NCBI GenBank assembly: GCA_025677815.1
Contig: JAIXMP010000001.1
Span: forward strand, 2,294,001-2,358,000
DNA: 64,000 nt
Direction of reading: 5' to 3'
From: Phascolomyces articulosus
Taxonomy: Eukaryota; Mucoromycota; Mucoromycetes; Mucorales; Lichtheimiaceae
Shown one piece after another: positions 39,301 through 51,227 of this stretch (position 1 is the stretch's first letter; each line of letters starts with the position of its first letter). The position numbers were made by a program, and so were the translations under genes. The notes under the pieces were generated by a model. The model was not told where the DNA came from and did not search any database. It saw only the letters and a list, made by a program, of their open reading frames with translations.

Positions 39301-39339
39301 TATTGTTATTATTATTCTTCATTATTTTTTATTAACGAA
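33302..39339. other. About 6 kb gene-poor AT-rich stretch
   Basis: No coding model could be supported on either strand. The first ~100 bp are the promoter of the C2 gene, with a run of ten C at 33415-33424. A run of C then A occurs at about 35801-35819. The motif GTCATGACGA occurs at about 35151 and 35865. The best coding-like piece is plus strand about 36323-36550 (ECQALRYLGRIWDFGSKLGF, LCIINFDLCSVAPLYSLLM, PFLKVSGHIFIHTFIRLLYR), possibly a relic of a lineage-specific gene, but no start, splice partner or family was found. Smaller frames (36572-36847, 38110-38356) are AT-driven. Confidence 0.5.
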
Positions 39340-40009
39340 ATGGTCTTAGCAGCTATCCTTACTAATAAACCAAATCTCAATAATTCAGTATTTGAAAATG
39401 GTATTGAAGTAAAGGAATTCGATCTACCCGAGCCACAACCAGATCAATCCATTGTTAAAATACAAGCAGCTGCTTTTAATCATCGGTATGAATAACAACA
39501 TAATATTTAATTGAAGTATTCCAAAATAATATATATATGCGTAAGATCCTTTTTTAATACTTTTATTTCATTCTAATACATATATCTATATTAGTGATAT
39601 TTGGATTACAAAAGGTCTTTACGCGGATATTATCCATAATTCTGTCCTTGGTGCTGATGCCGTTGGTATTGTCAAAAAAAAGGGCACTGCATCAGTTGAT
39701 GAAGGACAACGCGTGTTGATCAACCCAGGTGTAAACTGGGATTCTGATCCTCGTCGTCCAGAAGGAGAATTCCGTATCCTTGGCTTACTTCCCTCACCAG
39801 GTATATGTCACATACCTTTCCTTTTTCAGCAGCATTAATTCTAATATTTGTATATAATCCAGGTACTTTTGCAGAATCAATTGTTGTTGATAGCAAGGAG
39901 GTATTTCCATGCCCTGAACATTTATCTACATCTGAAGCAGCTGCTCTTCCTCTTGCTGGTTTGACTGCTTATAGGTAAAAAAAATCATAATTAATTCCAT
40001 TTCCTTTAA

Positions 40010-40045
<36 letters not shown>

Positions 40046-40972
40046 ACTCACATTAATAAAAACTGATAAATCATTCTATATATATCTTATAGAGCTACAT
40101 TTTCGAAATGTCAAGTACAAAAAGGCGATTATGTTTTAATTACAGGGATAGGAGGAGGTGTTGCACTTTTTGCACTCCAATTCGCTGTTGCTGTAGGAGC
40201 TCATGTTTATGTTACTTCATCTAACCCTGAAAAGATCAAGTTTGCCAAAGAGTTGGGTGCTGAAGGTGGTATTAACTATAAAGATTGTAAGTACACCATA
40301 CCCGTTTTTTGCTTGTTGCTATCCTTTTCTATACAATATATGTACATAAGAGTGAAAACATGCCACCGGCTTTATAGCTCTTATAGAGAGAGCTAATAAG
40401 ATAACTTTGGTACAAAATATTGTTTTTGTATATATTTATATATAGCCGATGCAATTGAAGAATTGAATAGGCAATTGAACGGCAACAAGATTGATGCTGT
40501 TATTGATGGATCTAGTGGTGATTTATTCAACAAGCTCCCAAAAGTATTGCGTGCTGGTGCTATTATTGCACAATACGGCGACACTGCAAGAATCGGTGGT
40601 GTAAACTATAACATTCATTACTGGCTTAATAATATTGAATTAAAAGGATCCACCATGGGATCGCGTGACGAGTTTGGTAAAATGGTTGATTTTGTGGACA
40701 AGTATAAAATCAAGCCTGTCGTTTCTCATAGCTTTAAGGGGTTGACTCAAGAAAATGTTGAAAAATCAGTTTCGCTTTTAACGTAAGTTTTCAGTGATTA
40801 TTTCTACTGTATTTTAAACAGCTTGTTGGGTGGATGTATATAAAAGGATATAGTTTGATGGTATTGACTTATCTTGTTGCTATTATTTATCAAATGTAAT
40901 TATAATGCTTATTCGTTTTATCTATCTTATAGTCAAGGTCAACAGTTAGGAAAAGTAGTTATTGAAGTTTAG
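39340..40972 (+). CDS. Quinone oxidoreductase-like medium-chain dehydrogenase (zinc-type ADH-like)
   Basis: Six exons: 39340-39485, 39595-39800, 39863-39974, 40093-40286, 40446-40782 and 40933-40972; 344 aa, normal for the family. N-terminal GroES-like fold: IVKIQAAAFNHRDIWITKG (across intron 1), VLGADAVGIV, VLINPGVNWDSDPRRPEGEF. ESIVVDSKEVFPCPEHLSTSEAAALPLAGLTAYRATF is split by short introns (quoted here in parts: AAALPLAGLTAYRATF). The NADPH-binding Rossmann loop is VLITGIGGGVALFALQFAVA. The catalytic zinc ligands of true alcohol dehydrogenases are not in the usual GHE context, fitting the zinc-less MDR/quinone reductase branch or YogA-like proteins. Likely an NADPH-dependent cytosolic reductase; substrate unknown. 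Intron 3 contains an (AT)n(GT)n microsatellite. Confidence 0.86.
40009..40046. repeat. (AT)n(GT)n dinucleotide microsatellite
   Basis: Alternating TA then TG repeats inside intron 3 of the quinone reductase-like gene. Confidence 0.9.
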
Positions 40973-41485
40973 AAATAATTATTACAAAAGAGTAAATAAT
41001 AAAATATTTTTCTATGCAGCAATAGATTTTTCTTCCTAATATCAGTATTATAGTAATACATTTCATAGAATTGTGTAAATAAATATAAAGGTTTTTGTAA
41101 CGTAGTTTGCACGTTTTTAATGAGAAAAACACTGATACAGAGTGAACGAGTGACGCTCTTTATATTTTAATGTAGTCAACATGATACCTGTTGATGAATA
41201 GCATTAATTTGGGTCAAGCTTTCAAAATAGAAAGCCCGCCAGTTTTTATAATCAACCCTTTGAAGTTGGAAAAACGCAACGCGGCAAGAACCATTTCCAC
41301 TTGGATTCCTTTCTATTTCTTTTTTTTACATTGTGGGGTAAAGCCATTATTCTCTCTTTTCATGTGCTGCATCGATCCTTAAAAAAACTAATAGTATAAC
41401 TTGTTTATTATTCAGAATTCTTTTCTTTTGCTTTACAATTTTATATTCTATATAAATATAACTTTTTTTTTTTGAATCGAACACA

Positions 41486-42240
41486 ATGGAAATAACAAGT
41501 GGACCCTTTTTTACGACTTCTTCGGGGTTGATTGATAGTGTTGACAGTATGTTTTCGAATGGAAGGGAAAAGAAGAAAAAGGAAAGGGAAGGAAATAAAA
41601 GAACAGTAGGAATAAGAATGGTTATTTTATCGTAGAAAAGCTCATGGTGGTATTGAGAGATGGACGTAAACTCATCGGTACTTTACGATCCTTTGATCAA
41701 TTCGGTATGTGTTGTCTATTTTTTTTCCGTTTCTTTGTTCCATATCAATATTTTTCTCTATATGGTGAGTGTAAGGTGAAGTAATGCATAATGATTGATT
41801 ATTGATAAATACATATGGATGTCCTGTATATATAGCAAACCTGGTATTGCAAGATACTATCGAAAGGATATATGTTGGTAACTGTTATGGTGACATACCC
41901 AGAGGCATTTTCTTGATCCGTGGTGAAAATGTTGTCTTACTTGGCGAAATTGTATGTTATATCTTTTATTATTATTATTCTATGATTGGATAAGAGGGAG
42001 AAAGAATGATATAGGTTAGATAATAATATATTGATGTATGATCTTATTCATATATCTCGATGGGATTATTAGGATTTGGATAAAGAAGAACGATCCAACT
42101 TGCGAGAAATTCCAGTAGAAGAAGTTTTAGTAGCACAACGTGAAGAGATGGAAGCTAAACAGCGATTAGAAAAGATACGGAGTAGAGTTTTACATGAACA
42201 AGGATTCTGTGTCGACAATAGTCAGAATGATTTGTATTGA
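41486..42240 (+). CDS. LSM1: U6 snRNA-associated Sm-like protein LSm1
   Basis: Four exons: 41486-41546, 41636-41704, 41836-41951 and 42073-42240; 137 aa, the usual Lsm1 length. Sm1 motif: [20 protein letters not shown] then [14 protein letters not shown] across intron 2. Sm2 motif: [17 protein letters not shown]. The sequence [20 protein letters not shown] is diagnostic for Lsm1 rather than Lsm2-8. A charged C-terminal helix follows ([20 protein letters not shown]), as in Lsm1, where it occludes the ring and helps RNA binding. Role: founding subunit of the cytoplasmic Lsm1-7 ring that with Pat1 binds oligoadenylated mRNA 3' ends and promotes decapping in P-bodies. Intron phases 1, 1, 0. Confidence 0.95.
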
Positions 42241-42950
42241 AACATTGATCATAATAAAAAAAAAGAAAAGATTATGAATACTCCTACATGTACTTATACA
42301 ATGTTGAGTATATAAACATTTATATATGTATCGAAATGTTGCCAATAATAATATGAAAGGGTTTATAACAAAATAAAAACATGGTTTATTTGTTCTGCTA
42401 TCGTTTTTATTACTATTATCAACCTCTTTAAGCACCTTATTATAATGCACATACATAGATATATTTGAGGGCTCTTTTATGTTGCTTTTTTGACACTTTC
42501 TCTAATGACCCTAACTATTTTTATTATTTGTCTCTGATAGTAAAATAATAATTCCTGAAAACCCATTGTGAATTGTTTGTAATAAGTAGGTATACATATT
42601 CTTGGAGTACAAGTTGAGATTCTGAAACATTGTTATTATGTATAATTATAAGTGCTCTTTTAAAATATGATCCGCCATAAGTAATCAAAATCATGTATGC
42701 ACAGAAAGCGAAAGGCTGGAGTAACTAAAGAGATAATAATAGTGAAGGAATTTGGGTTATAGTTCTACTGATCTACCAACTTTTCGGTTCCGGGTGCTTG
42801 ATAGGGAAGTCTGAAAGAGGTGCATACAACAAGCCACAAGGGGTTTTAAACTTTCTGCATTGATTTTACGACCTTTTTTTCTTCTTTTCCTCACTTTACT
42901 TCTCTCTCTCCCTCTCTCTTCTCTCTTCTCTTCTCCAAAAAGCTTTCAGT

Positions 42951-45159
42951 ATGGAATATAATCCAGTTACCACTGAACAATTAATGTAAGTCATATTAAC
43001 TAACTACATAAAGAACAACATAAATAATCAAGAATGTTATTTACTCACCGAGATCTAATATAATCTAATTCTTTTTGCTCTCTTTGATCTTGTTACTGGA
43101 AAATAGCTTGGTAAGTTCTTGGAAAAGGCCCGGGTTAGAATGAGTGTGTGTGCTGCGGTTCGGAAAGGAAAAGAAATTTGTTTAATAATTTTATTGAATT
43201 GGAATTGTAAAATAATAGTGTCCAGGATGTGGTGTTCCAACCCCACCCAACGCAGCAAACATGTGTGTCAACTGCATTCGAAATGAAGTTGACATCACTG
43301 AAGGCATTCCAAAGCAAGTCCATATTCATTTCTGTCGTAACTGTGAACGATACTTGCAACCACCTGGCATTTGGATCGTAGCCGAACTCGAATCTCGGGA
43401 ACTTTTAACACTTTGTCTCAAGAAATTGAAAGGTTTAAATAAAGTTCGTTTGGTTGATGCAGGGTTTATTTGGACAGAACCACACAGTAGACGTATTAAA
43501 GTCAAATTGACGATTCAAAAGGAGGTAAAATAATTACACCCATTGTACTTAGAGGAATACTTAGGGGAAGGATGTAGAAGGAGAGGGAGGAAATGGGATG
43601 ATGGTATGCTTAGTCATACATTGGATTGAAACAACAAAGTAGAAAGAATGTTTCTGGGCTGGGTTACTAATTTTGATCTGCTGCGGTTTACAAAAAAAAA
43701 AAAGGTTTTCGCAAACACTATTTTACAACAAGTCTTTGAAGTGGAATATGTCGTAGGATATCAGCAATGTGAAGAATGTACTCGATTGGCTGCTCAAAAC
43801 ACATGGAAGGCTACTGTCCAAGTTCGTCAGAAGGTTGAACATAAGCGTACTTTCCTTTACTTGGAACAGCTGATTCTTAAGCATAATGCTCACAAGGATA
43901 CTACCAATATTCGAGAAACCAAGGATGGTATTGATTTCTATTATGGTCATAGAGCTCATGCTGTTAAAATGCTCGAATTTTTGAGTGCTGTTGTACCAAT
44001 CAAGTGAGTTACAGTAAAGATGTTGATAATTGGGCTAGATTAGGTTTTCATCTCTGTGATAAAAGGAAACTAATCATATTTAATGTAATTTAATAGATAC
44101 AAGACTAGTGAACAACTTATTTCTACAGATATCCACACAAGTGTCAGTAATTACAAGTTTACATACTCTGGTACGATTTTATTATAATAATGAAAAAAGG
44201 AGGGATGGGATAATGAAGATGGATGGTTTGAGCACTCATATTGATGGATGAGAAATGGTGGGTGCTAATATATTTATATTGCTTATTTCATTTTTACAGT
44301 TGAAATCGTTCCTGTTTGTAAGGATGATATTGTATGCTTACCAAGAAAGGTTGCCAACAGTTTGGGCAACATTAACCCATTATTATTATGTACACGTGTG
44401 GGTAACACAATTCATTTGGTCGATCCCAACACATTGAACTCTGCAGATATTAATACCAACATTTACTGGCGTACACCTTTCTTACCCTTGGCATCCTCCA
44501 AAACATTAACCGAATACTATGTTCTTGACGTTGAACCCTTAGGCCCTGTTAAGGGACGACAAGTCCTTGCTGATGTCCATGTAGCACGCATGTCCGATTT
44601 CGGTCATAACGACAATGAATATATTGCACGATCCCATCTGGGTGCCGTCCTTAATCCTGGTGATACTGTCCTTGGTTACGATTTATCACACGCTAACTTT
44701 AACAATGATGACTTTGACAAATTAGATCGTAGCTCTTTAACTGATGTGATCTTGGTCCGTAAATCTTACCCACAACGCAGAAAGAAGAACAAGCAACGTA
44801 ACTGGAAATTACAGCAACTTGGCAAGGAAGTCGATGATATGTTGCCACGGAAACAAGATGTGGCTCGTATTGAAAACGACATGGAAATGTTTATGCGTGA
44901 TATTGAAGAAGATCCTGAATTCCGTTCCAATATTAATATCTTTAAGGATAAGAATAACCGACCTGTCGTACTACAACCTGAACCTGATCACAATGCCATG
45001 ACTGATTCTTCAGATATTGAAGAAGAAGACTTCCCCGAAATTTCTTTGGAAGAAATGTTGGATGAAATGCAAATTAATCAAGATACTTCAGAACACATTG
45101 AAATACAACAACCTCAAGCACAGCAACAAGGTGATGATGAGGATGTGATGATGATGTAA
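42951..45159 (+). CDS. NMD3: 60S ribosomal export adaptor NMD3
   Basis: Six exons: 42951-42985, a micro-exon 43107-43110 (4 nt), 43219-43524, 43705-44003, 44097-44170 and 44300-45159; 525 aa, matching human/yeast NMD3. The two first junctions create ILCPGCGVPTPPNAANMCVN, the first zinc-ribbon Cys pairs, followed by FCRNCERYLQPPG. Conserved segments: RLVDAGFIWTEPHSRRIKVK, ILQQVFEVEYVV, WKATVQVRQKVEHKRTFLYL, YSVEIVPVCKDDIVCLP, SHLGAVLNPGDTVLGYDL and RNWKLQQLGKE near the basic nuclear signal RRKKNKQR. The acidic C-terminus fits the export-signal region, with EISLEEMLDEMQI resembling the leucine-rich NES. Role: loads on pre-60S subunits in the nucleus and recruits Crm1 for export. The micro-exon supplies C plus TTG; without it the frame is lost. 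Confidence 0.95.
43107..43110 (+). other. NMD3: Predicted 4-nt micro-exon of NMD3
   Basis: CTTG flanked by AAATAG upstream and GTAAGTTC downstream, i.e. consensus acceptor and donor. Exon 1 ends in phase 2 (AT) and exon 3 opens TGT CCA GGA TGT. Inserting C TTG gives Ile-Leu-Cys-Pro-x-Cys, the conserved ILC..CG start of NMD3. Direct joining of exon 1 to exon 3 shifts frame. Confidence 0.75.
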
Positions 45160-45492
45160 AAATAAAATAAAGATATAGCAAATTTGTATTTTTTCTTCGG
45201 ATTTCCCCACTTTATGTAATCAATCAAAGCATGTAATTATTAGACTATTTATTATATAATTATAACAAATCGAGAGAATGTGCGATATAATTATGTGGAT
45301 GGGTGTTGGGTGTTATACTTGATCGATTTTCATCAGAAGCTTTCTATTTATATATCTACTTTGAATTTTGATATATATTTCATCAAATTAGATTATGAGG
45401 TGCAAAAGGTCATCATAAAGAATTTGTAAATTTTGGATTGCTTTTTATTATTGTTGTATTGGTATTTGGATGATAAGGAAAACAATGTATTA
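45160..45492. terminator. Convergent 3' ends of NMD3 and MSH6
   Basis: About 330 bp, AT-rich, between convergent stops. AATAAAATAAAG just past the NMD3 stop is a plausible poly(A) signal. No gene. Confidence 0.5.
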
Positions 45493-48400
45493 TTAGTTTG
45501 AGATTTTGGAAAGACCTTGAATGATACGTCGAAGGACTTTTGGATTTGGATTGGGATCGTTTAAAAGATAAGAAGCATCTGCAATAACAGCTGGAGTAAG
45601 ATTCATTTGTGGTTGATCAAGATCCATTTTATACGAAGTGTCTTGAAGTCGATTGGTTCTCTCAAATTCATCCGCTACTGCTGCTGCTTTCTTTACAATC
45701 GAATCAGGTACACCTGCCATCGCCGCAACGTTCATACCAAATGATTTACCACAAATGCCAGGGATCAGTTTATATAAAAAGGTGATTCTATGTTCTTCTT
45801 CATCCATAAAGTAACCCCTAATAAATGATATAAAAAACAGTGTTAAATGTTTATAAAATCTTGAAGTGAAATAAAAAGGAGAAAGAAAAGCTTACATATG
45901 CATGTTCTTGATTGTAGGATTTCGTTCAAATTCTTGGCAAAGGGTTTGATAATGGGTTGAAAACATGGCTAAACATCCCACATGAATCGAGAGATAATGT
46001 AAAACGGAATAGGCAATAGCATAACCATCAAATGTAGATGTACCCCGACCAAGTTCATCCAAAATAACCATAGAACGTGGTGTTGCTTCATGTAGAATTT
46101 TGGATGTTTCTTGTAATTCCACCATAAAGGTGGATTCGCCACGTAAGATATTATCATTGGCACCAATACGTGTAAAGATTTGATCACAAGGTGTTAATCG
46201 ACAATAGCTTGCAGGTACATAGGAACCTAGTTGTGCCATGATAATCGCAATACATGATTGTCGAAGTAAGGTTGATTTACCACCCATATTAGGTCCAGTA
46301 AGCACTAATATGGATGGCTCTTCACCACCCAAAACCGTATCATTGGGAATAAAGTCTTGACCAGCACTAAATAAAAAAGAAGAATATGTCAATATCACAC
46401 TTTGGACCATCCTTTTCAAGGAAAAACGTTATTCAATTATACTGCAGCTTAGAATAAAAGATGATTTACCCTGGTATCATACAAGGATGGCGAAGATCTC
46501 GGAATTCAAGAATGCCTTCTTCTTGTTCAACAAGTTCTGGACGACAAGATGGACCTATAAAATAAATAACGAGTCAATTGCTGTCTATTCTATGTATAAT
46601 TCATAAATTTAGTTAAAAGTAACCCACCTCCAAGTTTTGCAGAACCTTTAGCAAGACTCATCAATGCATCAATGTAGGCAATACACTGAGTAGCAGAAAG
46701 CCATAATTCATAATGTTCATCAAATTGACCATAAACTTGATTTGTAAAGTTCTTAATAAAGGCAGTCTTGGTCTCCAATAGTTCCTTATAATTTTGAACC
46801 ATTTGTTGAAGTTCTCCGTTATAATAACGTGTTGCTTTCTAAATAAAAAAAGAGAGAAGGAGGATTTCATAAATATATATACACTACCGTCACATAGTGT
46901 CATGTGCCATGTCCTTAATATAAAAATAAAAACTTACTAAAATTGTACTCATCTGGCTCCATTCTTTAGGCACTTTTACTTTCTTTGGGACTTCAATTTG
47001 ATATATTTCTTTACCAGAATTATGGTATTTTAACTCGCTGCATCTATAATATATAAATCATAATTAAAGGGTATAAGTTTCACTTGAAGAAAAAAAAAGA
47101 AATAAACCAATGAAAAAGCCATACTTGAGTTCCTTCTTCTTTTGTAATAAGTGAGAATCAAATCTCTTTTCTGCTTGTCTAATCTGTTCATGAAGATCAT
47201 CATATTCTTGGTTTACACCACTCTTGGGAATAATGACTTTCATTTTTTGATCTGATTCGAAAACATTGGGTTAGATTCCAATAGTAACCACTGGGTTTAT
47301 GTAGGACAATAAAAAATCTTGTAAACAAGGTACTTACAATCGATTTCAACTGTTGCTTCAACAAATCCATGCCGGAAAAAGTTCAATTTAGTATCGATAT
47401 CTGGAAATTTGTTTATAATTGACTTGAGTAACTTTGAGCTAAGTCTGTCTTGAGACGATTTAAGTTCTCCAATAATAGTCTAATATACATTTTAATTAAT
47501 ACATTTTCTCACTTCGAGCTTACAGATACCATCGTTGCTTCTTTCTCTTTTTAAGCACTTTCTTCTTTACCATAATCTTTTCAAAACCTTCCAGAGCTGC
47601 AAGGAACTCCTTCACTTGGCATCGTTTAGCATGAATTCGTGAAATAAGTCTTTCTAAATCTGGTATACCGACTAATTGTCGACTTAATGACTCGTGGATA
47701 TCCATATGTTCATTCAAATCTTCTACTGCATCCAATCGGTCATTTATATCGGCAACATTTCGTAACGGATGGCATAGCCAACGCTTAAAAAGACGTTTTC
47801 CAAATGGTGTGACAGCGTTGCCAAGTAATTGAATTAATGTACCATCAATGGATCCATCATCTGAGTTTTGAAGTACTTCCAAGTTGGCAAGTGTTTGACC
47901 ATCGAGTACAAGAGATGTTGTTTGTCGAATAGGATCGTAAATGGATATATTTTTTGCGGATAAAAGATCTTTATCAAGCATCAACTATTATAATAAATTG
48001 AAAATATGATTTAATTGATGGATTCTATCTTCTTCCATAGACTTATTATTGCCCCCATACGCTTAAACCGTTTCTTACTTGGCGTAAATAGGAAATTAAT
48101 CCACCAAGTGCTGATAATGTTATCTTCTGATCACGAATTTCCTTTAATGCGTGTGGCCAGGATGCTACATACGATGTTTTTTTAAGAAAAATTAGTTGAA
48201 ACTATAAATTCCTGCAGACAAGTGTCAACTTTAAAATTATAACGTACATTCATCCTCAACATCATCACCAAAATATCCAGTGATTCGAATCTCATCCAAT
48301 GTTTTTTCATCAGACCAAAACTCCTTTTCTGGCGGAAGAAAATTCCAAAGTGGATCCATTAATGTATTCTTTAAAACACGCAGGGTAGCTTGACTAACAC

Positions 48401-50753
48401 AACCCTATAATTATATCAAAAGTACTTGCATTAATGGCTCATATTTTCAATTATTAAATACAACGCTCATCATTTTTCTTTATCCAAACTACCTTTTCCA
48501 AAACAAGTTCGCGTGGTTTAAGTTGTACAATGATCGTTTCAAGTTTGCTACGACCCACATCATCAGTAAAACTAGTTAATTGGAATTCGGCTGTTGCTGT
48601 ATCGACAAAACAAATGCCGAATTCTGGTTTGGAGGTAATAGAGGGGCAATATTCCTATTCAATTTATCATCACATATTAGGATGCCATAGTTTGCCCATA
48701 TGAAGGAGAGGGTAATCCATATGTATGTTATTACCTTGATAGACATACAGTAAGTGCTCATTTCACTTGTTAACATGCCACTATCCACCAAAGTACCGGC
48801 AGTAAAGACAGACGTAAGTTTTCGTTCGATTACTTTGGCAACCTTTTTACCAGTATCATTTCTTTCACGCATTGATTTTCCAATGGCTGTTTCCATTTGA
48901 TCTGCTTTGGCGACTTTGAATCTAGATATCAATAAAGCAATATGTGTTCCATCAATTAATAAATTATTAAACATGAAAAAACGCTGTACTCTCTCTCTCT
49001 CTTTCCCAACAATATTTTCCTATTTAATGCGTTAATTACCCTCTAGCAATAAATTGAGCAGCCCAAAAATCAAATGTCATTTCAGGGACGCCAACCATCC
49101 GCATATTGACGCGATCTGTCATCTTTAAATCGAAGTCTTTATGTCCAACATCTGCATCCTTTTCATACAATTCTGCGTACATAAGAGATAAAATAAGTCA
49201 ATATATAGCCATTATTAATTAAAAGTGGGAGAATTTCTTACTATTCATACACATAAAAAAAGAGAACACTCACCATAAAATTTTCCTTTTTTGAAAAACA
49301 AAATCTAATGAATGAAATAAATGTGTGCTCAATGTCATGGTAGTAGTTGAAAAATAATGATTTGGTTGTTCAAAGAAGATAACTTACTGTATCCCATTGT
49401 TTACATTTAACCTCCCAATATTGTCTTTCAAAAGGTGTAAAAGTATTCCAAGCAGATGGAGGTATATAGAGCGTACGTGGATCGTATTCAGGAGAGTCTA
49501 TGATCAAAGAAGAAAAAAGCTGTCAAATTATTCTCTGTTCTTTTTTTTATCATCTACTTATATCAACCAAACAAATATAATACCTGGTGTATTTTGATCC
49601 GCGTCTCGAGGCTTGGCAAGCCACGAATAGCGGTTTTCATTTTTTTCTTTAAATTGTTTTCCATGTTCCTAAAAGAAAGACAATCGTTGATATGTTATGT
49701 TTAGTTCCAAATCCAATTAAACCAATATACATTCAAATCAACTTTCTCCTCATTAGTCAGTATATACCTTTCGTTGGACATCACGAGTAGAAGAATTTGA
49801 AAAGAAGCTTTGTGTTGTTTTCTTGGGAGGTGGAGAATTGACCGAGATACTCTGTATGCAGATTTCTCTCTCATATTAAATAATCGAAAAAAAAATATGG
49901 GTCGTGGATAAACAATCAAATTACCTGAAATCGTTCTCGTAATGGTGTAAGTTTTGTAGGTGTTTCAGGAGTAGTGTTTTTATCAGATTCATCTTCAACA
50001 GCAAGTGGATCTTCATCGAATTCTATATCCGAGACTTGATGGAAAATGAGGAATGAGTGTCATTATCCATAAGAACACACTGGTTTATCCCAAATAGCAG
50101 CTGCTGAATAGTATATTTTACCTGGTGCATCCACATAATCATCATCATCCGATTCAGCCATCTTTTTCTGAAAGAGTCGTTTTCGTTTCACATTTTTCTT
50201 ATTGCGGTCTACATATCCCAGCATTAGGCTTTTCTCATAGTATTATATTTTTATAAAAAGAAATATGAAGAATAAACATAAAAATAGAGAATAACCTGGA
50301 GCACATGGACTATTTAATATTGAATCGTCAACGTCATTTTCATCACTATCAGAAATGGCATAATTGGTACGTTTTCGTGCTCGTCGCTGTCAAAATATAT
50401 AGAAAAATATAAATCATTATATATACACTATTTTTTTTTCATTGGCAAAAGAAGAACGTGTTTATATTTACACTTTTAGTAAACATGGGTGATAAATCAT
50501 CATTATCACTTGCTTCCATTTGATTATCGTGTTCTTTAATAGCTGGAGTCGTGTTATCAATGACCATTGGATCTGCAATCGCCAAAGTTTCAGTTGCAGT
50601 GTCAGTTACAATAGCATTAAGTTTTTTATCATTATTGCCTTTTGTGCTTGTTTTCGTTTGTTGAGGCTTCTTTGTAGGTGGAGGAGGTGCTGGTGCAGAA
50701 GGTGTCTCATTCTTTTTCTTGAAGAATGAGAATAGTGTCTGTTGTTGAGCCAT
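45493..50753 (-). CDS. MSH6: DNA mismatch repair protein MSH6 (MutS homologue)
   Basis: Twenty-one exons, 1157 aa: 50753-50472, 50386-50296, 50208-50122, 50022-49925, 49851-49768, 49668-49584, 49497-49388, 49304-49274, 49172-49040, 48921-48735, 48654-48493, 48404-48248, 48164-48079, 47984-47571, 47479-47338, 47251-47125, 47043-46938, 46838-46628, 46554-46470, 46366-45896, 45817-45493. The N-terminus carries a PIP box (QQTLFSFF, residues 4-11) for PCNA binding and a long acidic tether. The mismatch-binding domain has the [12 protein letters not shown] motif (Phe-x-Glu) and [14 protein letters not shown] before it. ATPase: Walker [34 protein letters not shown], Walker [16 protein letters not shown] and FSTHYQTL. 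Role: with Msh2 forms MutS-alpha, recognising base mismatches and small loops. It diverges from the FNIP gene. The start of exon 4 could also be 50034. Confidence 0.96.
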
Positions 50754-51227
50754 ATTAGGTCTACTTAAGAGAATATTGGTTTTTTTTTTTTTTTTTTGAC
50801 TGAAAGAGAAAAGTGAAAGAATGTACGCGATTTTTTTACTCGCGTTTCCGGAATTGGTGTTCCGAGGTTTTCGTGTTATGGTTTCTATAGTATTACAACA
50901 CTTCAAATGTTTTTTTTAATCTCTCCCAGCATATTCTTTCAACTTGAAACCAATCCTGTTGACGTGAAGAAAAATTATAAAATAACGCATTTATATGTTT
51001 AATAACCATGGTTATCAACTATCAAGTTGGCGTTTATCCTCTTCTATTATCCAGTTCCAGATGTCATACAGCTTCTTTGAAACCAATCATGTCTAGTCAT
51101 AGATCAATTGCCATAACAAGATAGTAGCTGAGTACCCGCCCTTTCTACTGCGCTAGTGTATAATACAGGTGCATTTTTAATTCATTTTTCTTCTCTCTTT
51201 CTCCTTTTTCTTACACATCACAAACAT
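50754..51227. promoter_or_regulatory. Divergent promoter, MSH6 (-) / FNIP (+)
   Basis: 474 bp between starts. Contains ATAACCATGGTTAT at 51002-51015, poly-T tracts and a pyrimidine-rich leader ahead of FNIP (51184-51212). Confidence 0.5.
51002..51015. promoter_or_regulatory. Perfect palindrome ATAACCATGGTTAT, X-box-like site
   Basis: Fourteen bases, fully self-complementary, centred on CCATGG like the 8106-8121 palindrome. It lies ~250 bp upstream of MSH6 and ~215 bp upstream of FNIP. In budding yeast the RFX factor Crt1 represses DNA-damage genes through related sites, so a site by a mismatch-repair gene is suggestive. Binding is inference. Confidence 0.45.

Noticed and set aside
49768..49851. 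A second PCNA-binding (PIP) box in MSH6 at TTQSFF
   Set aside because: It lacks the leading Gln and the hydrophobic residue at the required spacing; only the N-terminal QQTLFSFF fits.
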